Positions 50,925 through 60,239 of a stretch of DNA of 64,000 nt are shown piece by piece; position 1 is the first letter of the stretch; each line of letters starts with the position of its first letter. The stretch lies in NCBI GenBank assembly GCA_944386225.1, contig CALXAH010000009.1, forward strand, positions 1-64,000, written 5' to 3'. The position numbers and the translations under genes are program-made. Source of the DNA: an uncultured Gemmiger sp. Lineage in GTDB: Bacteria; Bacillota; Clostridia; Oscillospirales; Ruminococcaceae. Below the pieces are notes generated by a model. The model saw only the letters and a program-made list of their open reading frames with translations. It was not told where the DNA came from and made no database searches.

Positions 50925-52304
50925 TTGGAGCGTATCAATTTTACCCATGATGAACGGGCAGCCGCGCAGATCGCTGCCTGTTACGACACCCCGCCCATGG
51001 CCTATGTGCGGTCGTTCGGCTGCCAGCAGAACGTGAACGACGGGGAAAAGATCAAAGGCGTGCTGCTGGACGCGGGCTTCGGCCTGTGCGACAATGTGGA
51101 ACAGGCGGATCTGATCCTGTTCAATACCTGCGCGGTGCGCGAGCACGCGGAGGACCGGGTGTTCGGCAATGTGGGGGCCCTGAAAAGCCTGAAAGAGGCC
51201 AACCCCCGGCTGATCATCGGGGTGTGCGGCTGCATGGCGCAGCAGCCCACCGTGGTGGAAAAGCTGAAAAAGAGCTATCCCTTTGTGGATCTGGTGTTCG
51301 GTGTCAACGGCATCGACACCCTGCCCGCGCTGCTGGCGGAAAAGCTGCAGCGGGGCCGCCGTCTGCTGCAGACCCCGGTGGAGCGGTTCGACGTGGTGGA
51401 GCAGATTCCCATCCGGCGGGATTCCTCCTTCCGGGCCTGGCTGCCCATCATGTACGGCTGCGACAACTTCTGCACCTACTGCATTGTGCCCTATGTGCGG
51501 GGCCGGGAGCGCAGCCGCCGCAGCGAGGACGTGCTGGCGGAATTCCGTCAGCTGGTGGAGCAGGGATATAAGGAGATCACCCTGCTGGGCCAGAATGTAA
51601 ACTCCTACGGCAAGGGCCTGGAGGAACAGATCGATTTCTCCGACCTGCTGGAAAAACTCTGCCAGGTGCCGGGTGAGTACCAGATCCGTTTCATGACCAG
51701 CCATCCCAAGGATGCCAGCCATAAGCTGATCGACACCATTGCGGCCCATCCGCAGATCTGCCGCCACATCCACCTGCCGGTGCAGTCCGGCAGCGACCGG
51801 ATCCTGCAGCAGATGAACCGGCATTATACCGCCGGCCAGTACCGGGACCTGATCCGCTACGCCAAGGAGAAGATCCCCGGCCTGACCCTCTCCAGCGATA
51901 TAATCGTAGGCTTTCCCGGCGAAACCGAGGAGGACTTCCAGGCCACGCTGGATCTGGTCAGGGAGATCGGCTATATGCAGCTGTTCACCTTTATCTATTC
52001 CAAGCGGGAGGGCACCAAGGCGGCCACCATGCCGGACCCGATCACCCGCAAGGAAAAGACCGACCGGATGGCCCGCCTGCTGGCGCTGCATGACGAGATT
52101 TCCCACAATCTGGTCAGCGAACTGGTGGGCAGCACCGTCACCGTGCTGGTGGAATCCCACGCACGTACCGAAGGCTGTCTGAACGGCCGTCTGGACAACA
52201 ACCTGGTGGTGGAATTTGCCGCCGACCCGGCGCTGCTGGGGCAGTATGCCCGCGTGACCCTGACCGGCGCCCGGGGCGCCATGCTGCAGGGGCAGCTGGC
52301 CTGA
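50925..52304 (+). CDS. miaB: tRNA-2-methylthio-N6-dimethylallyladenosine synthase
   Basis: A 459-residue methylthiotransferase. The N-terminal UPF0004 domain carries three cluster cysteines (SFGCQQN, FNTCAVREHAEDR, GVCGCMAQ). The radical SAM motif is CDNFCTYC in MYGCDNFCTYCIVPYVRGRE. A TRAM domain closes the protein. It adds the methylthio group to i6A37 of tRNAs, the step after MiaA, whose gene is 5 kb downstream. The TTG at 50925 follows AGAGAGGTGA. The MiaB rather than MtaB/RimO assignment rests on the GRERSRR and SHPKDAS context. Confidence 0.95.
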   Translation: MERINFTHDERAAAQIAACYDTPPMAYVRSFGCQQNVNDGEKIKGVLLDAGFGLCDNVEQADLILFNTCAVREHAEDRVFGNVGALKSLKEANPRLIIGVCGCMAQQPTVVEKLKKSYPFVDLVFGVNGIDTLPALLAEKLQRGRRLLQTPVERFDVVEQIPIRRDSSFRAWLPIMYGCDNFCTYCIVPYVRGRERSRRSEDVLAEFRQLVEQGYKEITLLGQNVNSYGKGLEEQIDFSDLLEKLCQVPGEYQIRFMTSHPKDASHKLIDTIAAHPQICRHIHLPVQSGSDRILQQMNRHYTAGQYRDLIRYAKEKIPGLTLSSDIIVGFPGETEEDFQATLDLVREIGYMQLFTFIYSKREGTKAATMPDPITRKEKTDRMARLLALHDEISHNLVSELVGSTVTVLVESHARTEGCLNGRLDNNLVVEFAADPALLGQYARVTLTGARGAMLQGQLA

Positions 52305-52366
52305 ACGGACTATACATTCCCGGCGCACACAGCGCCGTAACTATGAAAAATAAGGAGATTCAAACC

Positions 52367-52774
52367 ATGGACGCAATTGAGATGTTTAAGAGAGCCGCTG
52401 TAGCCCTGCAGACCGACGAGCGCTATCTGGCGTTGGACGCTGCCCGACGTGCTAACGACGAGAACCAGGAACTGCAGGACATGATCGGCGAGTTCAATCT
52501 GGCCCGCATGGATCTGAACAACGAGATCAGCAAGGACGAGCGGGACGAAGCCCGCGTGGCCGAGCTGAACACCAAGGTGAACACCCTGTACAGCCAGATC
52601 ATGGCCAGCGAGGGCATGGTGGCCTACAACGAGGCCAAGACCCGCGCCGAGGCGATGATCAGCCACATTGACGCGATCATCAACACCGCCATGAACGGCG
52701 GCGACCCGATGCTGGTGGAAGAACCCCAGGGCGGCTGCTCCGGCAGCTGCTCCACCTGCGGCGGCTGCGGCTGA
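52367..52774 (+). CDS. YlbF/YmcA-family protein with a cysteine-rich tail
   Basis: A 135-residue, mostly helical acidic protein (about 1-112) ending in a Gly/Cys-rich tail GGCSGSCSTCGGCG with four cysteines. B. subtilis YlbF and YmcA act with YaaT in a complex that affects mRNA maturation and sporulation/competence, and that complex has been reported to bind Fe-S clusters; a similar metal-binding role for this tail is inference. The ATG at 52367 follows AAGGAG; an ATG at 52343 is less well placed. It lies between miaB and mutS. Confidence 0.85.
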   Translation: MDAIEMFKRAAVALQTDERYLALDAARRANDENQELQDMIGEFNLARMDLNNEISKDERDEARVAELNTKVNTLYSQIMASEGMVAYNEAKTRAEAMISHIDAIINTAMNGGDPMLVEEPQGGCSGSCSTCGGCG

Positions 52775-52794
52775 TAGATAACATCTGAACAGAC

Positions 52795-52828
52795 GGCGCG
52801 GCGGCACGAACAGAGGGCCGGCCGCGCC
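52795..52828 (+). terminator. Possible terminator between the ylbF-like gene and mutS
   Basis: GGCGCGGC (52795-52802) pairs with GCCGCGCC (52821-52828) with further partial pairing inside. Only GCTTT follows, so termination may be weak. Confidence 0.4.
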
Positions 52829-52855
52829 GCTTTACTCCAACGATCAGGACGGTGA

Positions 52856-55462
52856 ATGAGCATGGCGGCGCTTTCCCCCATGATGGCGCAGTATTTTGAA
52901 CTGAAAAAACAGCACAAGGACGAGATTCTGTTCTTCCGGCTGGGTGACTTCTACGAAATGTTCTACGACGACGCGATCCTCGCGTCCAAGGAACTGGAGC
53001 TGACCCTGACCGGCCGGGACTGCGGGCAGGAAGAGCGCGCTCCCATGTGCGGCGTGCCGTTCCACAGCTACGAAAGCTATGTGGCGCGCCTGATCGCCAA
53101 AGGGTACAAGGTGGCCATCTGCGAGCAGATGGAGGACCCCGCCCTGGCCAAGGGCCTGGTCAAGCGGGACGTGATCCGTGTGATCACCCCCGGCACCGTC
53201 ATTGAGAACAGCATGCTCAAGGACGACCGCAACAACTATCTGTGCAGCATCTACCGCACCAAGGAGCGGGTGGGGCTGTGCTTTGCGGACGTGTCCACCG
53301 GCTGTGCCCATACCACCGAGATCCGGGATACCGCGCCCGGCGAGACCATCATTGCGGAGCTGTGCCGCTTTTCTCCCACCGAAATTTTGTTCAACGGGGC
53401 CGTGCTGGATCTGAAAGAGGTCACCCAGTATATCAAGCAGCGGATGACCTGTTCGGTGGAACTCATGGAAGATGAGTATTACCAGCCGGATCGGGTGGAC
53501 GAGCTGCTCAAAACCCAGTTCGGTGAGGACTGGGCTGCACAGGAACACATTGATCCCAGCGGTAATGTGCCCGGTGCGCTGGCCGCGGTGCTGCAGTATA
53601 TGCAGCGCACCCAGAAGCGGGGCGTGGAGCGGCTCAAAACCATCTACAGCTATGCCGAGACCCAGTATATGCAGTTGTCTCCCATCACCCGCATGAACCT
53701 GGAACTGACCGAAACCATGCGCGGCCGGGAGAAGAAGGGCACCCTGCTCTGGGTGCTGGACAAGACCGAAACCGCCATGGGCAAGCGCCTTTTGCGGGAC
53801 TGGCTGGAGCGCCCTCTGGTGGACGCCGCCATGATCAACCGCCGCCTGGACGCGGTGCAGGCGCTGGTGAACGCCGGCGTGGAGCGGGACGAACTGCGCG
53901 CCGCGCTGGATCGGGTGTTCGACATGGAGCGCCTGCTCACCCGCAGTGTGTACGGCACCGCCTCGCCCCGGGATGTATACGCCCTGGCCCAGACCTGTTG
54001 CCAGCTTCCGGCTGTCCGGGAGATGGCCGACCGGTGCAATAGTCCGGTGCTCAGCGAAATGGCGGCCCGGATCGACCCGCTGGAGGACATCCGGGACGAT
54101 GTGTTCTCCGCGCTGGATGAAGAGGTACCCTCCACCCTGAAAGACGGCGGCGTGATCCGCGCGGGCTACTCCGCCGAGGTGGACGAACTGCGGCAGATCG
54201 TCCACGGCGGGCGGGATTACCTGTCCCAGATGGAGGCCAAACTCAAGGAAGAAACCGGCATCCGCACCCTGAAAGTAGGGTACAACCGGGTGTTCGGCTA
54301 TTATATCGAGATCAGCAAGAGTTTCTCCGACCAGGTGCCGGCCGGCTTTGTGCGCAAGCAGACCCTGGCCAACGCCGAGCGGTACATAACCCCGGAACTG
54401 AAAGACTGGGAAAACAAGATCCTGGGTGCCAACGAGCGGCTTCTGGTGCTGGAGCGGCAGCTGTTTGAGGAACTGCTCCAGCAGATCGCGGGGCAGCAGG
54501 CCCGCATCCAAGCCACAGCGGATGCGGTGGCCCAGCTGGACGTGCTGGCTTCCCTGGCGCAGACCGCGGTGGAAAACCGGTACACCCGCCCAGAGGTGGA
54601 CGAGGGCACCGAGATCCGCATCACCGAGGGCCGCCATCCGGTGATTGAGCAGATGCTCAAGGGGGTGCTGTTTGTGCCCAACGATACCCTGCTGGATCAG
54701 GGGGACAACCGGATGCTCATTATCACCGGCCCCAACATGGCGGGCAAATCTACCTATATGCGGCAGAACGCCCTGATTACCCTGATGGCCCAGATCGGCT
54801 CCTTTGTGCCGGCCGCGTCCTGCCATGTGGGTGTGGTGGACGCGATCTTCACCCGTGTGGGCGCATCGGACGACCTGGCCGCCGGGCAGTCCACCTTTAT
54901 GGTGGAGATGACCGAAGTGGCCGAGATCCTGCAGAACGCCACCCCGCGCAGTCTGGTCATTCTGGACGAGATCGGCCGCGGCACCTCCACCTTTGACGGC
55001 ATGAGCATCGCCCGCGCGGTGGTGGAACACATCGCCGACCCGTCCAAGGGTCTGGGCTGCAAGACCCTGTTCGCCACCCATTACCACGAGCTTACCGATC
55101 TGGAGAATACCCTGGACGGGGTCAAGAACTACAACATCGCCGTAAAGAAGCGCGGCGAGGATATCACTTTCCTGCGCCGGATCGTGCGCGGCCCTGCCGA
55201 CGACAGCTACGGTATTGAGGTCGCCCGCCTGGCCGGTCTGCCCGCCCAGGTCACCCGCCGTGCCAAAGAGGTGCTGCGGCGGCTGGAGGCCACCGCGCCG
55301 GACGCGCATAAGGCGGAACAGCTGGACTTCGACAAGCTGGAAGAATACAACAGCCCGTCGGTGCCCAGCGAGGTAATCGAGAAACTGAAAGGCCTGGATG
55401 TGGAAACCCTGACCCCCATCGAGGCGCTGAATTTCCTGTACGAACTGAAACAGCATTTTTGA
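52856..55462 (+). CDS. mutS: DNA mismatch repair protein MutS
   Basis: An 868-residue MutS1. The mismatch-binding motif FFRLGDFYEMFYDDA contains the intercalating Phe and Glu of the FxE (here FYE) motif. Connector, lever and clamp domains follow. The ATPase has GPNMAGKSTYMRQ (about 625), LVILDEIGRGTSTFDG and FATHYHELTDLE. It recognises mispairs and recruits MutL. The protein may begin at either of two close Met codons (52856 or 52862). mutL begins 17 bp after its stop. Confidence 0.98.
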   Translation: MSMAALSPMMAQYFELKKQHKDEILFFRLGDFYEMFYDDAILASKELELTLTGRDCGQEERAPMCGVPFHSYESYVARLIAKGYKVAICEQMEDPALAKGLVKRDVIRVITPGTVIENSMLKDDRNNYLCSIYRTKERVGLCFADVSTGCAHTTEIRDTAPGETIIAELCRFSPTEILFNGAVLDLKEVTQYIKQRMTCSVELMEDEYYQPDRVDELLKTQFGEDWAAQEHIDPSGNVPGALAAVLQYMQRTQKRGVERLKTIYSYAETQYMQLSPITRMNLELTETMRGREKKGTLLWVLDKTETAMGKRLLRDWLERPLVDAAMINRRLDAVQALVNAGVERDELRAALDRVFDMERLLTRSVYGTASPRDVYALAQTCCQLPAVREMADRCNSPVLSEMAARIDPLEDIRDDVFSALDEEVPSTLKDGGVIRAGYSAEVDELRQIVHGGRDYLSQMEAKLKEETGIRTLKVGYNRVFGYYIEISKSFSDQVPAGFVRKQTLANAERYITPELKDWENKILGANERLLVLERQLFEELLQQIAGQQARIQATADAVAQLDVLASLAQTAVENRYTRPEVDEGTEIRITEGRHPVIEQMLKGVLFVPNDTLLDQGDNRMLIITGPNMAGKSTYMRQNALITLMAQIGSFVPAASCHVGVVDAIFTRVGASDDLAAGQSTFMVEMTEVAEILQNATPRSLVILDEIGRGTSTFDGMSIARAVVEHIADPSKGLGCKTLFATHYHELTDLENTLDGVKNYNIAVKKRGEDITFLRRIVRGPADDSYGIEVARLAGLPAQVTRRAKEVLRRLEATAPDAHKAEQLDFDKLEEYNSPSVPSEVIEKLKGLDVETLTPIEALNFLYELKQHF

Positions 55463-55478
55463 AACGAGGTGAAGGGGC

Positions 55479-57506
55479 ATGGCCGTGATCCATGTGCTGG
55501 ACCAGCATACAGCGGAACTGATCGCCGCCGGTGAGGTGGTGGAACGTCCCGCTTCGGTGGTCAAGGAACTGCTGGAAAACTCCATCGACGCCGGCGCCAC
55601 CCAGGTAACGGTGGAACTGGAGCGGGGCGGTATCTCCCTGATCCGTATATCCGACAACGGCAGCGGCATTGACACCGAATATGTGCCCACTGCCTTTATC
55701 CGGCATGCCACCAGCAAGATCCGCACCGAAGAGGATCTGGACAGTATCCATACGCTGGGCTTCCGGGGCGAGGCGCTGGCTTCCATCGCCAGCGTGGCCC
55801 GGGTGCAGCTGCTCACCCGCACCGAGGACGAGGAGTTTGCCGCCCTGTACCGGATCGAGGGCGGGCAGGAGCTGGGGCTGGAAACCGCCGCCCGCCCGCA
55901 GGGAACCACCATTGAGGTGCGGGATCTGTTCTACAACACCCCGGCCCGGATGAAGTTTTTGAAAAAGGACGCCACCGAGGGAACCTATGTGTCGGAGGTG
56001 GTCAGCCGCATCGCCCTGTCTCATCCGGAGGTAGCCATCCGCCTTGTGCGGGACGGCAAGCAGCAGTTTGCCACCGCCGGGGACGGCAGCCTGCGCAGCG
56101 CCGCCTATGCGGTATTAGGCCGGGAATTTGCCCGGGACCTGCTGGAACTGGAGCCGGCAGGGGAGGGCCCCTACCGGCTTTCCGGCCTGCTCACTGCTCC
56201 CCGGGGATGCCGGGCCAGCCGCAGTATGCAGTTCTTTTTCATCAACGGCCGGTTTGTCAAAAACCGCACCATGATGGCCGCGCTGGAAAACGCCTATAAA
56301 GGCACCCTGATGCAGGGCAAATTCCCCGGCTGTGTGCTGAATCTGGAGATGCCGCCCCAGCTGGTGGACGTAAATGTTCATCCCGCCAAAACCGAAGTGC
56401 GCTTTGCCCGTGAAGGGGATGTGTTCGACGCGGTCTACCGGGCGGTCAAAACGGTGGTCACCCGCCCGGCAGCCGGGGAACGGGTGTTCTCCTTTGCGCA
56501 GTCCGGCGCAAAACCGGGCACGGCGGTACAGGCACCGCAAAAGCCTGCGGCTGCACCGGTGCCTACTCCGGCAAAACCGGCAGCTCCCGCGGTTCAGCCT
56601 GCTCCCCGTCCGGCGGCAGTAGTTTCCGCCGCCGCGCCCTCTGCCCGTGCCATCGAGACAATGCGGCAGATCAACGAGATGTTTGCCGGCACAAGCCAGC
56701 TTCGCAGCCGCCCGATGGGGGCGGATTTGGAAACGCCCGCGTATACCGTGCGTTCCGAGCATGAACTGAGCCTTCCGGTCGAGGAAATGCCGCCCGCGGG
56801 CCCGGCGGAACCGGAACGGGCAGAACCGCCCGCTCCGCAGCCGGAAATTCCCCGGGAAGAACCGCAGGCCGAGCCGCCGAAGCCGGTTTCCGTCCCGGCC
56901 GCCGAGCAGATTACAATGGAGCCTGAGCCGGAGATCGAGCCTCTGCGGTATGTGGGTGAGGTGTTCCGCACCTACATCATCACCCAGCGGGGCGACGAAA
57001 TGTGCCTGATCGACAAGCACGCCGCCCATGAACGGCTGCTGTATGAAAAGCTGGCCGCCGAGTACGGCTGCGTCAGCAGCCAGATGCTGCTGGCTCCGGT
57101 AACGGTGCGGCTTTCCGCCGAGGAAAAGCAGGCGGTTCTGGAGCATCAGCAGCTGCTGCAGGACGCAGGCCTGGAGGCGGAGGACTTCGGCGACCGCACC
57201 GTGCTGGTGCGCGCCGTTCCGGCGGATGTTCCCCCGAACGATGTGGAAGAACTGCTGGTGGAACTGGCCGACCGCCTGGCAGCGGGCAGCCGGGACGCCG
57301 TAAGCGAAAAAACCGAGTGGGTGCTGCACTCCATCGCCTGCCGCGCCGCCATCAAGGCAGGGGACAAGAGCGATGCAACGCAGCTGCTCCACCTGGCCCA
57401 GGAGATCCTGGCGGGCAAGGTGCCGCCGTTCTGCCCGCACGGGCGGCCGGTGGTGCTGAAACTGACCAAAAAGGAGTTGGAAAAGCAGTTTGGCAGGCTT
57501 GGATAA
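55479..57506 (+). CDS. mutL: DNA mismatch repair protein MutL (endonuclease type)
   Basis: A 675-residue MutL. The GHKL ATPase spans about 1-330 (ELIAAGEVVERPASVVKELL; SDNGSGI; HATSKI; GFRGEALASI). A long Pro/Ala/Glu-rich linker covers about 340-485. The C-terminal endonuclease/dimerisation domain has IDKHAAHERLLYE, matching DQHAxxERxxYE with Lys for Gln, plus ACRAAIKAGD and CPHGRPV. It nicks the strand to be repaired, as expected in bacteria without MutH. GAGGTGAAGG precedes the ATG. miaA overlaps its last 17 bases. Confidence 0.97.
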   Translation: MAVIHVLDQHTAELIAAGEVVERPASVVKELLENSIDAGATQVTVELERGGISLIRISDNGSGIDTEYVPTAFIRHATSKIRTEEDLDSIHTLGFRGEALASIASVARVQLLTRTEDEEFAALYRIEGGQELGLETAARPQGTTIEVRDLFYNTPARMKFLKKDATEGTYVSEVVSRIALSHPEVAIRLVRDGKQQFATAGDGSLRSAAYAVLGREFARDLLELEPAGEGPYRLSGLLTAPRGCRASRSMQFFFINGRFVKNRTMMAALENAYKGTLMQGKFPGCVLNLEMPPQLVDVNVHPAKTEVRFAREGDVFDAVYRAVKTVVTRPAAGERVFSFAQSGAKPGTAVQAPQKPAAAPVPTPAKPAAPAVQPAPRPAAVVSAAAPSARAIETMRQINEMFAGTSQLRSRPMGADLETPAYTVRSEHELSLPVEEMPPAGPAEPERAEPPAPQPEIPREEPQAEPPKPVSVPAAEQITMEPEPEIEPLRYVGEVFRTYIITQRGDEMCLIDKHAAHERLLYEKLAAEYGCVSSQMLLAPVTVRLSAEEKQAVLEHQQLLQDAGLEAEDFGDRTVLVRAVPADVPPNDVEELLVELADRLAAGSRDAVSEKTEWVLHSIACRAAIKAGDKSDATQLLHLAQEILAGKVPPFCPHGRPVVLKLTKKELEKQFGRLG

Positions 57507-58452
57507 ACCCCGCGTGATCCTGTTGGGCGGCCCCACCGCCTGCGGAAAAACCGCCCTGTCGGTGCAGATGGCCCGGCAGCTGGATGCGGAGATCATCAGT
57601 GCCGACTCCATGCAGGTGTACAAGGGCCTTACCGTGGGCACGGCCCAGGTAACACCCGAGGAGATGGGCGGCGTTGTGCACCATCTGGTCAATTTCCTGG
57701 ATCCGGAAACCCCGTACAGCGCGGCGGATTTTGTGGAGCAGGCGGACGTGTGCATACGGGATATCCATGCCCGGGGCAAGCTGGCGCTGGTGGTGGGCGG
57801 AACCGGTCTCTACCTGTCCAGCCTGCTGGATGGCCGCCGCTACTCCCTCACGCCGGAGGATGACGGCCTGCGCCAGTCGCTGTGCGACCGTCTGGAAGCG
57901 GAGGGCGAACAGGCCCTTTACGAAGAACTCCGTCAGCGGGATCCCCAGGCGGCCGAAGCGGTTCACCCCCACAACCACAAGCGGCTGATCCGGGCGCTGG
58001 AACTGTCCATCTCTACAGGTCAGACGCTGGCGCAGCGCAACGCGGCCTCCCTGCCGCAGGAAAAGCCCTATACCTCGCTGCTGTTCTGTCTGTCCGACCC
58101 GGACCGGGCAAGACTGTATGACCGCATCGACCGCCGGGTGGACGTTATGCTCAGCCGCGGCCTGCTGGAAGAGGCCCGCCGGGTCTGGGAAAACCGGGAT
58201 CGCTATCCCACGGCGGCCCAGGCAATCGGCTACAAGGAATATTTCCCGTTTTTTGACGGACAGGCAACCATGGAAGATTGCACTGCCCAGCTGAAACAGG
58301 CCTCCCGCCGGTACGCCAAACGACAGTTGACCTGGTTCCGCCATATGGACGGCGTCGTCTGGCTGGACGCCTGTGACCCGGCGGTGTGCCGCCTTGCGGT
58401 GGAACGGGTCCGGCAGGAGTTGTGCGGAGAAAACAATACCCAGCCGGTATAA
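57490..58452 (+). CDS. miaA: tRNA dimethylallyltransferase
   Basis: A 320-residue MiaA with P-loop LLGGPTACGKTALS, ISADSMQVYKGLTVGTAQ, VVGGTGLYLSSLLDG, the tRNA-binding HNHKRLIRALE and RRYAKRQLTWFRHM. It transfers a dimethylallyl group to A37 of tRNAs reading UNN codons, producing the substrate of MiaB. The start is the TTG at 57490 inside the end of mutL, preceded at distance by AAGGAG; a TTG at 57499 is also possible. Overlap indicates tight coupling to mutL, a common arrangement (mutL-miaA). Confidence 0.96.
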   Translation: MAGLDKPRVILLGGPTACGKTALSVQMARQLDAEIISADSMQVYKGLTVGTAQVTPEEMGGVVHHLVNFLDPETPYSAADFVEQADVCIRDIHARGKLALVVGGTGLYLSSLLDGRRYSLTPEDDGLRQSLCDRLEAEGEQALYEELRQRDPQAAEAVHPHNHKRLIRALELSISTGQTLAQRNAASLPQEKPYTSLLFCLSDPDRARLYDRIDRRVDVMLSRGLLEEARRVWENRDRYPTAAQAIGYKEYFPFFDGQATMEDCTAQLKQASRRYAKRQLTWFRHMDGVVWLDACDPAVCRLAVERVRQELCGENNTQPV

Positions 58453-58473
58453 CAACAGGAAAGGCAGACAAAG

Positions 58474-59685
58474 ATGACCAATTGGAGACAAACCCTGCTG
58501 CGCACTGTCCTTGTGGTGGCGGTGGCAGCGCCCGCGCTGTATCTGGCGGTGATGCTGTTCCACTTTGCCAATCGGCCTTATATCACCGAGACGGCTGTAA
58601 CCGCCACCATGACCGACAGCCTGTATTGTGAAGGCGCCGTGGTGTTCAGCGAGCAGACGCTGCCCGCCGGAAGCGGTGAGATCGGCTATCTGGTAGCGGA
58701 CGGCATCCGCGTGTCCGCCGGTACACAGGTGGCGGAGCAGTACACCGATGCCGCCCAGGCGCAGTGCCGCAAGCAGCTGCAGCAGGTGGAAGAAGAGATC
58801 GGGGTGCTGCAAAGCAGTCAGGTCAGCGGAAACGTGGACACTCTGAACGCCTCCATCCGAACTGCTACGCTGGATATTCTGGATGCGCTGGCTGCCCATG
58901 ACTTTGAGCAGGCATCTTCCGGCGCACAGGAATATCTGCTGGCCTCCAACCGGCTCAAGGTAACCACCGGTCAGAGCGCCGGCTTTGCCGATACGCTGGC
59001 CGAACTGAACACCCAAAAAGAGGCGCTTACCCAGCAGCTGGGAAGCCCCGCGGCGGTTACGGCGCCTGCGGGCGGATATTTCATCTCCTCCGACAAGGCG
59101 TCGTTCCTTTCGGTGGATGGGGAAACGCTGGCCGGTATGACGGCTTCGGAACTGTCTGCCGCTCTGGAGGCCGGCCTCCTGCAGTCCTCGGACGCTTATT
59201 CCGGCAAGATTGTTACCAGCTATACCTGGCATTTCTACGGGGTCTGCACCCTGGAAGAAAGCGAGAAGTTTACGGTGGGCAGCAAGGTCAGCATCAGCTT
59301 CCCCAACCGAAGCGATACCATCCTGCCCGCCAAGGTTCTGGCCCTGGAAGAAGAGGAGGGAACCGGCCTGGTCAAGGTTACGCTGGAGTGTGAGTATATG
59401 GGCGCGGATATCCTGGCGCTTGGCCAGGAAACGGCCCGGATTGACTTTGCCAGCTACGAGGGGATCCGGGTTCCGGCCCAGGCGCTGCATATTGTGGACG
59501 GGCAGAAGTGCGTGTATGTAAAACATGGAAATCTGGCCCGCAAGCGCAACATCGTTGTGCTGTATGAGGACGAGAACTATCTGCTGGTTCCCGCGGACGG
59601 CAAGGTGGGCGGCGACAGCGAGGTTCGATTGTACGACGAGGTCATCGTATCCGGCATGGATCTGTATGACGGAAAAAAGCTGTGA
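58474..59685 (+). CDS. HlyD-like membrane adaptor protein
   Basis: A 403-residue protein with one N-terminal membrane helix (about 10-32) and an extracellular region: a biotinyl-lipoyl-like half-motif (AGSGEIGYLVADGIRVSAGTQVAE), a predicted coiled coil (about 85-185), the second half (VTAPAGGYFISSD) and a beta-barrel-like C terminus. This matches HlyD/membrane-fusion adaptors, but no ABC transporter or outer-membrane partner is adjacent. Its place just ahead of sepF-ylmH-divIVA suggests a role in envelope or division processes, a guess. ACAGGAAAGG precedes the ATG. Confidence 0.78.
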   Translation: MTNWRQTLLRTVLVVAVAAPALYLAVMLFHFANRPYITETAVTATMTDSLYCEGAVVFSEQTLPAGSGEIGYLVADGIRVSAGTQVAEQYTDAAQAQCRKQLQQVEEEIGVLQSSQVSGNVDTLNASIRTATLDILDALAAHDFEQASSGAQEYLLASNRLKVTTGQSAGFADTLAELNTQKEALTQQLGSPAAVTAPAGGYFISSDKASFLSVDGETLAGMTASELSAALEAGLLQSSDAYSGKIVTSYTWHFYGVCTLEESEKFTVGSKVSISFPNRSDTILPAKVLALEEEEGTGLVKVTLECEYMGADILALGQETARIDFASYEGIRVPAQALHIVDGQKCVYVKHGNLARKRNIVVLYEDENYLLVPADGKVGGDSEVRLYDEVIVSGMDLYDGKKL

Positions 59686-59702
59686 CAGCCTCCGGTGTGT
59701 GG

Positions 59703-59731
59703 TTGACATCCGGAACAAAAAAAGCGATAAT
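59703..59731 (+). promoter_or_regulatory. Promoter of sepF and the division genes
   Basis: TTGACA (59703-59708), 17-bp spacer, GATAAT (59726-59731), 65 bp before the sepF start. Confidence 0.75.
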
Positions 59732-59795
59732 AATAACATATTGTATTGTGGCCGGGGCTGCCTGATTGGCCCGGCTGCGCAAAGGAGATGGGACC

Positions 59796-60239
59796 ATGCT
59801 GGATAAGTTGAAAGATTTTCTTGGCATCGGCGAAGAAGACGCGGATGATTACTATGGGGAAGACGAAGTGGATTTTGTGAGCCCCCGGGCTGCGGCTGTG
59901 GAAGAAGAACCCAAGGTTGATTCCGGTTCCAAGCGCAACAAGGTGGTCAATATCAATGCGACCACCCAGCTCAAGGTGGTGCTTGTCAAGCCGGAACGTT
60001 TTGAGGATGCCAGCACAGTGGCGGATCACCTGAACGCCAAGCGTACGGTGGTGCTGAACCTGGAGTCCACGAACAAAGAAGTGTCCCGCCGCCTGGTGGA
60101 CTTCCTGTCCGGTGTGGCGTATGCCAACAACGGTCAGATCAAGCGGGTTGCCAACAGCACCTTCATCATCACCCCGTACAACGTGGACATCATGGGCGAT
60201 CTGCTGGACGAACTGGAGAGCAATGGCGTATTCTTCTGA
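59796..60239 (+). CDS. sepF: Cell division protein SepF
   Basis: A 147-residue SepF. The N-terminal amphipathic membrane anchor is MLDKLKDFLGIG, followed by an acidic linker. The C-terminal FtsZ-binding domain carries VVLVKPERFEDASTVADHLN, VVLNLESTNKEVSRRLVDFL and a FIITPYNVDI end. It tethers and bundles FtsZ at the division site. AAAGGAG precedes the ATG at 59796. The downstream ylmH start lies inside its last codons. Confidence 0.96.
   Translation: MLDKLKDFLGIGEEDADDYYGEDEVDFVSPRAAAVEEEPKVDSGSKRNKVVNINATTQLKVVLVKPERFEDASTVADHLNAKRTVVLNLESTNKEVSRRLVDFLSGVAYANNGQIKRVANSTFIITPYNVDIMGDLLDELESNGVFF

Noticed and set aside
47657-50938. Minus-strand open frame of 1093 codons opposite uvrA
   Set aside because: Antisense shadow of uvrA with biased composition, no ribosome-binding site and no domain.
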